The notes under the pieces are model-generated. The model searched no databases, was not told where the DNA came from, and saw only the letters and a program-made list of their open reading frames with translations. Below, piece after piece: positions 8,942-17,500 of a DNA stretch of 21,402 nt. This stretch comes from Klebsormidium nitens (Eukaryota; Streptophyta; Klebsormidiophyceae; Klebsormidiales; Klebsormidiaceae), in assembly GCA_000708835.1 (NCBI GenBank), contig DF237898.1, positions 801 through 22,202 of the forward strand, in the 5' to 3' direction. The position numbers were made by a program, and so were the translations under genes. How positions within the stretch are numbered: the first letter of the stretch is position 1; every line of letters starts with the position of its first letter.

Positions 8942-8993
8942 AATGGATACTGCGCTGCTGGTGGCACGTTTAGAATGGATACTGCGCTGCTGG
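8928..8993 (+). repeat. Exact 32-bp tandem duplication
   Basis: The 32-bp unit starting GGTGGCACGTTTAGAATGGA is present twice without a mismatch (8928-8959 and 8960-8991), and the match runs two bases further. Perfect identity suggests a recent slippage event or a polymorphic minisatellite. Each copy carries a TTTAG that ends the upstream reading frame. Confidence 0.95.
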
Positions 8994-9432
8994 CGCATAC
9001 TTTGACTGCTTTTTGGTTTGCTGTGCTTTTCCCTTGTCTTAATCGATCTGACACCCCATTAACAGGGGAAACGCTCTTCAGAGGGCGTAGTTCAATTGAC
9101 TCATGACCACAGACCCAAGTAAAGAGAATCTTCGGACGACGGTGCCTGCCCTGCTGTACACGGACCCCGTTCTGGAATTTGATCCATCTTTGTGAAGAGC
9201 CGAGCTCTGTGGTCAACCGCTTGGAAGGTGGTTTCTTTGAACCCTGAGGTTTAGAGCTTGGCCCAATATTCTGCAGTAATTTTGGAGCTCGATCTTGGAA
9301 TAAACAAACTGCATCTTCCTTTCGCAATCTACCACGTCACTTCAGCACTCCTAACATGTAGCCTAAAGCTGCACCCAAACTTTGAAGAAAGACCCATTCT
9401 TGATTCTCGGCGACTCGACTTGTATCCATAAT
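8994..9432. other. No supported feature
   Basis: I see no convincing exon here. A minus-strand frame is open from 9327 to 8938 (130 codons) but starts at TTG, crosses the 32-bp duplication and has no splice partners. Confidence 0.4.
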
Positions 9433-9947
9433 ATGGACTCGCTTTGCCCTCTTCAACTACTAAGATCTGGTAAGCTCTTAACTTCGCGCTTTCACTGAAC
9501 GACAGCATCAGATTCTTCAGAGTTTCTTCTCTCCATGTTGAAGTCTTTCCTCTGAGTATTCGTACTACTCTGTAACCTTCAATGAAGTTATATTCGATTG
9601 TGGGTATTAAACGTCTTGGTCGTTTCTCTACAGGACGGAAATTCAGGACGTGCTCGACAATTTTTCAGCATCGCGAGGTGTTACGTAGGTTGTACGTGCC
9701 ACAGGGCCGCGGCCGCGCTCTGCCTCAAAAGGCTGTAGAAAAGAAAAACGTGAGGACTACAGTACTTTTGTTTCGAAATACCGTCCGCATAGCACGAAAC
9801 TAGTAGTTTGTATAATGGTTCTTTCGAGCTGCACCTTGTCACGGTTTGCGTTCAAAAGAAGGTTTTTATACTCAGGCTTCTTCCATCCAGCTTGCCGCTG
9901 ACAGTGATCATGAGCAACGATGCTTTTCTCCTGCAAACAAAGACTAA
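9433..9947 (+). CDS. Possible three-exon small gene, 45 residues
   Basis: An ATG at 9433 opens 9433-9469 (MDSLCPLQLLRS, donor G|GTAAGC, phase 1). Exon 9634-9677 follows the acceptor CGTTTCTCTACAG in phase 1 and ends GAG|GTGTTA in phase 0. Exon 9891-9947 follows TTCTTCCATCCAG in phase 0 and reads to TAA. The splice sites are good and the phases balance, but the product is short and unlike anything I know. Alternative frames of the same exons also read as protein (TEIQDVLDNFSASR, then IMSNDAFLLQTKTKRLDD), which fit each other in phase but lack a first exon. It could be a long non-coding RNA. Confidence 0.25.
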
Positions 9948-11060
9948 GCGGCTGGATGACGGGCCGCCAAGCTGACTCAACATTGAGAATCTCGCTCAAG
10001 CATTGTGTCATTCTTCAATCACTTCCGTGCCGATCTTGGATCCGTAAGCCTGCGTACGTGGAAGAGCATGCAGAATGCTTCTTGTCCGATCTCGTTCGAA
10101 GTCTGCACTATGCTGTGGAAGTTCCGCGCTTCTCGAATCCTGCCCCTTCCCTCGATGTTCCAAGGATATTACTCTATTACGTCGTTCCTTGCTCAAAAGC
10201 GACCAATGTTTGCGGCCAGCTCTTAAGTACCAGTTGACCAGGATGACATAAACCGTGGCCCTGTATATTGCAACTGACCCGGGACATATACAAACCGGGC
10301 CCCGGTTGCCAGACACACACGCCGGTTGCACAAGTCTGGGATCGGTTTTCGTATAGCGGGGCCCGGTTCGTCCAAAGCAGTCCCCACAACAGATACCGAG
10401 GCCTGGTTTGCACAAACTGGGCCTTGGAAAGTACAGCAACCGGGGCCGACCCGGTTCCTGCTTTCCCAGGCGGCCTTTGAGCTCAGACACCCGTGCCAAA
10501 CCGGTCAATTATCGGGGCGCCCAACAGGGGCGCCCCGGTTGGACGCCACAATTCGCGTCCTATCCTCCGTGAAGAACACTTCTTTGTCAGCGGCCACCAC
10601 GGTCTGTTCGAAACTCACAAGCGACTGGGAGACCGGCGTGCAATATTGGTCCGTTAGATTCACTTCAATCGCATATTTGGCCAGTCTGAGATGGCTTCGT
10701 ACTCTTTCATGTTTCAAGGCTTTTAAGATTCTTCCAATCTAAGAAACGCATCTTGTGAGATTGCAATCTCATATGCAATCCCTGACGGCGCTGGTTTTGA
10801 AACTGAGCGCGACCTCAAAGCTGCTAGACTATGAGTTCGTTGTGATCTGACTTTCGTTGCTTTGGTGTCTCGCACGAGAACTACGGAGAGCCGATGCTCG
10901 GGGCGACAATTTGATCGAGGGTGTGAATAAAGTGAAATTTCTTGTGGCCGGGCAAAGAGAAAAGGCTGCCAAAGCCAACGTTGTAAAACGCAATGGATCT
11001 GTTCAAATTCTGTTGAGAACGCGTCTTCCAATTGTCAATACCGCCTAGGTTGTATGTCAT
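9757..11060. other. Undecidable region with protein-like frames on both strands
   Basis: Several stretches read as protein on opposite strands. On minus: 10011-9757 (real ATG, 84 codons), an exon candidate from 10730 after the acceptor GCGTTTCTTAG (KALKHERVRSHLRLAKYAIE) with a possible donor CTT|GTGAGT, and 11060-10881 (real ATG; MTYNLGGIDNWKTRSQQN). On plus: 10005-10226 and 10880-11048 (NLIEGVNKVKFLVAGQREKA, ending in TAG). Minus is slightly better supported because it has true ATGs and splice signals, but I could not connect the pieces in phase. Confidence 0.3.
10276..10545. repeat. Cluster of CCGG-centred palindromes (AACCGGG / CCCGGTT boxes)
   Basis: Within 270 bp the sequence repeatedly shows AACCGGG, CCCGGTT and relatives: AAACCGGGCCCCGGTTG near 10297, GGGGCCCGGTTCG near 10359, GGCCTGGTTTG facing CAAACTGGGCC near 10402-10425, AACCGGG-GCCGA-CCCGGTT near 10440 and GGGGCGCC-CAACA-GGGGCGCC near 10514-10535. 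Many form perfect or near-perfect short stems. No tandem period is evident, so this is a cluster of related palindromes rather than a minisatellite. Confidence 0.6.
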
Positions 11061-11133
11061 CAATCATTACCCCGGGATTTACTTTTGGTGGCTGTAAACC
11101 ATTTGCTTCTCGTTGCAAAGACAGAAACATAGC

Positions 11134-11348
11134 AGGCATCTGGTCGCTTCAGATGCCTCGAACTCTGGCGGACGAATAAGACTCGACGAACTCCCTCGGA
11201 TCAATCCGAGGCCGCAAAAGCCGCAAAGAGTCTCGTGCACAAGCTAAGACTCGAAACTCGGCATTCAAGCCGCTGGAAAATCGTTCCAGTGGTCTGTTCG
11301 CATTGTCATGCTAATCTCCCTTTGAATTTTCAAGACTCAAAAGCTTGA
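11134..11348 (+). other. Series of short perfect hairpins upstream of the secreted-protein gene
   Basis: Four short stems lie in 215 bp. They are AGGCATCTG / CAGATGCCT (11134-11142 with 11150-11158, 7-nt loop), CCTCGGAT / ATCCGAGG (11194-11201 with 11204-11211, formally a 2-nt loop), CTGGAA / TTCCAG (11273-11278 with 11284-11289) and TTCAAG / CTTGAA near 11329-11349. AGACTC and GAGTCT bracket the second stem. This could be a structured leader, an unrecognised small RNA or chance. I found no tRNA boxes, Sm site or clear snoRNA box. Confidence 0.4.
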
Positions 11349-11499
11349 ATACAGTTTGGCATAAGGGAATTTTGCGCATGACCACCTTTCCTGTTCTCCA
11401 TTCCCTTTTCTATCCATTCTCCTTTGAACTTCCTTACGCCGCAAGCAAGGCGCCACTGAGTTCCTACCCGTCTGCAGCCTCCGCGACTTGCTTGCAAAG

Positions 11500-11565
11500 A
11501 TGGTGGCGAAGTCGTCCCTGATTGGCCTCTTCGGCCTACTCTGCCTTGTTCTGCATAGTGCGAAG
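11500..11565 (+). other. Signal-peptide exon and start choice
   Basis: The ATG at 11500 opens 22 codons ending at AAG|GTAAGT, a consensus donor in phase 0. Basic N-region VAKSS is followed by the hydrophobic core LIGLFGLLCLVL. With the next exon the junction reads HSAKVFAVALKED, so cleavage probably falls near AKVFA. No other ATG in this frame fits a secretion signal as well. Confidence 0.75.
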
Positions 11566-14500
11566 GTAAGTGAATGTCGAGCAGGTTGTCCTAGTTTTTC
11601 CCAAGGCTTTGAAAAAGGGGACTTACTTCTGACGCTTGTGTTCTTTGCTTCTAGCTTTGGCTTTCTTATGTGACCCAGATGCTCTCCGATTTGCGTTCTT
11701 GTCTAGTTGTGTGTATAACGACTTCCAGCCAGTGACTCAAGTATGATAGTTGGCAGTTGAGTAAGTGATCATCAGTTTGTCTAGACGCGTCAAAACTGCT
11801 GTATGTGTTGGCAGGATACACAGAATTCCCACATGGGCCACCCAAAATATCTATCTCTTATTGCGCTGCCTGTCGCTGCCTTTCAAAGCGCGGGTGTTCT
11901 TAAGAATCAAAGTTCTTGACATTTGAAACTAGCTCTTTTCAAAAGGTGGGCTGTATGGCACCACTTGCCGAAACGTCGAAGCTGGGAATGGTATCATTTC
12001 ATGCAGTATGAAGCAGCCGATTCGGCCGTCGATGTCGAAGATTGAGTGCTTTTCGTGTCTGCCTCTGCTTTCTGCACGAAACGCAATAAGGAAGCACTGA
12101 CGTTTGCCCATCCATATTCAGGTTTTTGCAGTCGCTTTGAAGGAGGACTCCGGTTCCGTCGTGTTGGTGACGGAACCCCGGTTCCGCGGCGAAAGTATCG
12201 CGGTTGCCCACCGAAAGCTGATGCAGACTGCGTCACCTGCAACGCAGGCGCCAGGTGGGTGCAAAACACAAAATCATGGACTCGGATAAGCGACTGTCTT
12301 CAAGGGTTATCAAGAAACCTTCAAAATTAAGTAATCCGACAAAGGACTTTGAATGATCTAATCTCCAAAGTAAGGAAGACAGACTCGGGGCTCTGAGAGG
12401 GATGTTCAGCTATCTGAACCCAATCCGACTCTTAGAACTGGCCAATGAAGTCTCGTTCGTGTTCTAGAATGTGGTTCTTGGTCCAAAGACCGAAGCTCGA
12501 AAGCACGTACGTCTCGAGCCGAAAGTTATTATATCAAGCGCAAATCTGATTTTTTCAATTTCGGTCTCAGAATTTTTTCGGTCTAACTTGAAGCAAAGTC
12601 TCTGAGTCCGGATGCTGACTTCGAGTTCCTCGCGCTTATTTCCGGTTCAACATTGTAACGGCAGGTGCGGTTGCGTCCATGTGCGCACCTACCGACCGGT
12701 CCTTGAACCCGCTGACCCGCGTCTACTGTTCCTACAACGTGACGATCGGCGGGGCCCCCGTTAAGACATTGACGGTCTGCACGTACAATGCAACCGGTGC
12801 TCTCCTCGCGGTTCCCGCGGCCACTATCTCTGGAGGGGCTCCACGGATACCCCCGTTTTCCTGCCCAGGTGAGAATGGGCGCCGTTCCTCATACAAACGA
12901 GTCTCAGAACTCGTTTTGGCCTGTTGTAAATGCTCCCCGACCGGCTTCATTACACTTTGCTAGAAGAACAAGCTAGAGGTGCTACAGCGAGGCGGAAGTA
13001 GGGGAACTCGGCTTTTAAAGGAGTACAGAACGTTCAAAAGTTGTCCAGAAGCCCATTCATTGAAGTAGAACGGAGAAAGTTTGTGAACATCTAAGACACT
13101 TCGCAATGAACGTTAGATCCTTTCAGTTCATCCAGAAATTGCAAAAACCTCCATCAATCTTTTCACGAAATCAAGTATTGCTATATGAATCGGAGGCTAT
13201 TGAGACTCTAAAGGGCTAGCTTACAGAACTTGAACATACAGAGGGATTCTGCATGACGCTGTGGCCCTAATCAGTCTTTGCAGTGCCACTTGTAGCAGAG
13301 ATGCAAGTACTCAAGGTTCGTTTGCTTCTTCGATGACATTCTTATGGTGATCATCCATGGGCTGTTAGATCTTCCTACTTTTCTAGACAACGTTGAATCC
13401 ATATCACTAGCAATTGCAAGTAATCTGCTTCTGTATTGGAAAATCCATGGCCAGTGAAAAGTGCAAAAGTCGGATTTGTTTCTGGCTTACTGGCAGGCAA
13501 TGTCGTCCCCAACTCTTGCCCCGCGTCGATTCAGCGGAACTTTGCAAACGCGAGCATTTTCTACCAGCAATATCTTTGCGTGTACGCTGTCAACGCATCA
13601 ACCGCAGCTTCAACATTGTGTGGTTACGTCGCAACTGGCGCATCAAACGGGATGACCCCCCCCAACTGTCCAAGTGAGCGGCTATTTGCGAGCACCAGAT
13701 CAAGTTGCGGCCCTGCAAGTTGTGTGAGCTACCAAGCACGGCCATTTTTGGCCACGAGGGAGCACAGCAAGATCGAAAAATGAATTGGTTAAGGCTACTC
13801 CGTACTTTGGCGTGGCTTCGTAGGATATCCGTTATCAGATTGATTCCAAAAATGGTTTTGAAATCCGGGCTCTTCGCTTTCAACAAAGACTGATGCAGGC
13901 CGATCGAATACAAAACACGTAGCCGTCGTTTCTGCTCAAGCCCGGTTATCCCACTCTATATGGCTGAGCTTATCCAATCTATTCCCGATAAATGAGTCGA
14001 TTGAAGCCGAGCCCCGTACTGCTTCAGCTTACATAAAGAACTGGGTCCAGTGCCCATACCTCAAAAAGAACGAGAAAACGTTTGCGTAGCTCTTGCTAAA
14101 AAACTTAAGGATCTATTAGCTAGGTGCACCTTTTCCTTCATCAAGCAAACGTCATTTATATCTTTTCTGCAGGTGCTCCGACGCCCATATGCCCTGTCAT
14201 AAATGTAACCTCGAACCCGTTGACGCGATTGGCATGTCTGTACGGGGTCCAACAGAGTGTCCCAAGCGTTAGAACTGTGTACGCGGATTGTTTCTACAAT
14301 ACAACCGGTGCCCTCCAGCCGCTGGTGTCGCGAGTAGATGATCCGAATATTGTCTCCTGCCCGGGTGAGCTGTAACGACTCGAACACATTCCTTTTCATT
14401 TTTCGGGATGGATTCGGCTCTTTAGAGATGGGAAGTTAAGGCAAAGAAACGCGATATGCGATCACTGACTGCGAGGCTCTCCAACCTTGAATTGCGAATC

Positions 14501-17500
14501 CGTTTTTTTTGGGTCAAGTTGAAATGCGGCTTTCAAATTTGAACGCGTTCTTTTGGGGCCCGGTTCAGCTCTAGCAATACGCCTTCGATTTGCCAAGTTG
14601 TAGTCGATACCTATCACCCTTGCGTATGGCAGCGCTATTTTTGAACGATGAAAGTTATTTGGGGCTAGCAATACTTTCCCTAGAGTAAGTTTTTCGATTG
14701 CATCTACCTTTAGATTTATGAATTCCAAAGACGTCTTAGGCAGATTGAAGCACCAAGCAACGACCGGGTCGGACCCACTGACGAGCTTTATATATATCCA
14801 AAACAAAAGTTAAGGTTGCAACGTTGACGATCACCTTAATGCGTATATGACTTCACGATGACTGGCACGTACGTACTGGTCCCAACGCACCAAGGAACAC
14901 TCTCGAGAGTCTCCTGGCACTGTTCACTCAAGAATTTCAACCGAAGTAGTGCGCCTTTGTGCTCCCTAAAATCTTCCAGGCCATTCATTTCCCCTTGATG
15001 TCCTTAATCTGGGCGCGACAGCAAATGGTTGCATACAGTTAAATAACCATCAATTATGCGTGTTCTCTGTGCTTCATCATTGTAGGAAGTACACCCGTCC
15101 TCAGTTCGTGCCCTCGCGTGGAGTCGGTTAATGGATTTTCTCTTGCCGTGTCATTCTTCAACTTTATTTGCCTTTACAATACTCCTGCCTTGGCGGCCGG
15201 GTTGGGCCCTCAGAATGAAGGAAGTTGCACGAGCCAGGTGGCGCATTGCTCAGCGGCGGCTGGAACATCCAGTGTCCTGGTGGGTCCCGCACCTCTCCTC
15301 GCAAAGACAAACCATAACACCATAATGTTGACCCAAGTATGAGTCGCTATATAAGCGCCGTGTCAAGTCGGATGCACATGAGTAAAATATGGGGCCAGCC
15401 CAACTGGCAAATTGAATGTCAATACAGGTCTGCACGCTTAAGTTTGAGACTGCTTCAGAGCCTGATTGTTTCCCTCCTCTTGCCCTGCAATTGCAATCAG
15501 AGGCTGTTTGTATAAAGAAATCTCTCGAATCCAAAAACATTCGATGGATCAACGTTGCTTAACGGGGCCGCAGTTTCTCGTCCCTCACAAATGTACATTT
15601 GTAACTTTACGCAGCTAAACTCCTTGTGCCCCCAACGCCTGCTTTGACGCCTGCTCCGACGCCACAGCCACCCGTGCCACGTAAGTTGCACAAGTTCCAA
15701 TGGTCAGCTTTTCGATAGACGCTCTGCTATTCTGGTCTTCTGGGCTCCATCTTTTGATGTTAAGCGCCAAAAGAATGGACCACCGAACGGTTGGTGTTCG
15801 CAATTGCAACCCCAGCTTGTTGGGGCTCCCGCTCTAGCGGGCAAAGCTGTCACGAGTGCACCACCGCATGAGTTGCATTCGGTCTCGGGTGAATAATTTC
15901 AAGTGTGCCCTCACTTCTTGGTAAACGGGCCAGGCCGAAAAAATGTAGATCTCTTTAGAACAGCGCTCGAGACTCGGACGAGTCGGTAACTTTGCCGGTA
16001 GAGAGGAACGATTCGAAATAGCAATCTGGATCTTAGACATGTATGTTACTGGATGTTTGGAGAGAGTTAGCTTGTCTTTAGAAGATATCAGGTGTTAATA
16101 GATTTATTCAAAGCCATGCCTAGTACGAATAACCTCGACAACTTCGCGTTTCTTGTTCTGCTTCTTCAACGCCAAAATTGGGCGTGCTTGGTAGCTTGCT
16201 TACACAACTTGGGCCGCAACTTGAAGTCACTTGATACTCGCAATCACGGATGTAGGGCCGACCGGTTACAAGAAACCGTAACCGTCGTTTTTGCTCCGCC
16301 CATATTTAGATTTATCGCATTCTAGGGCTGAAGTCACCCAACTTACTTCCACAGAAAGGAGTTGGTTGAATTCGAGTCCCTCGTACCCTTTAAGCTTATC
16401 TAGAGACTCAAATCCAGACCCGGTACCTTGACAAGAATGAGAGAGCGTTTGCGTAGTACTTGCTAAACAGCCCAAGGATCTATTGAGTGCAACCTTTCAG
16501 ACGGTCAAGCACGTCCTTTATTTTCTTTTTTGCAGGTGCAGTAACGCCCACATGCCCCACCATAGATTCGAACCCATTGACGCGATTGGCGTGTTTGTAC
16601 TCCGTCCAGCAGAGTGTTCCGCCCTTTACAGCTATGCTTGCGTCCTGTTTCTACAACACGACCGGTGACTGGCTCCTCCCGTTGGAGCCAGTGGATACTC
16701 CGAATATCTGCCCAAGTGAGCTGTAACATCCAAGGTCCGAAGGTCCTGTTTTTCCACTTTTCAAATTGTTCGAAGGGCTTTTCAGAAAACGGGAAGAAAA
16801 GGCAAAGAAAAGCGTTATTGGTTTTGTGACCGCGTGGCTCTCCACAAGGGATCTTTGCATGCGGTTATTTTGGAATCACGGCTTCTGAAAATAAACGCTG
16901 TCCTTTTAAACTTCGTGCAATATGCATTCGGTTCGCAAGCGGGACTAGGGCAGCGCTATTAACCATTTGAGGCAACCGTTGCACCGGAGTGGGTTGCCGA
17001 ATTGCACGATCTACCTTCAGATCTCTGGACTCCAAAGACGTCAAACATTGAAGCACCGAACAACGACCCAAATGAGCGAGATGTTAAAAAAGGGTTGTAA
17101 GGTTTTACCTCTCTGACATAGTATCTTCATGCAAATTTGGCTTCACGATGACGGGCATGTAAATACAATCGTTCAGAACCAACGCATCAAGAAACAATTT
17201 CAAGCGGGAGTCTCTTGTTGCCACCGTTCGCTCAGATCCCACCGATTGATTGTTGTGCCGCTGTCTCCCTACAATTGACCAGGCAAACGAACTCCCATCG
17301 ACGTCCTTTGGGCGCCCCAGCAAATTATCCTGTTCTAAATTGTACCTCCTCGTTTGTAGGTAGCACAACGGTCCCCAACCCGTGCCCTGGCGTGGTGTCG
17401 CTTGGTCTTCCCCTTGCCGTGTCAGTCAGCAGCTTCAAGTGCCTTTACACTACTCCTGCCGTGGTGGCCGGTTCCCTCAAGGAGGAAGTTGCACGTACGC

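Noticed and set aside
17215-17358. Extension of module 6 to the left as one long frame
   Set aside because: The frame is open by chance into the intron. The acceptor at 17359 is placed as in the other modules and homology to module 4 begins there.
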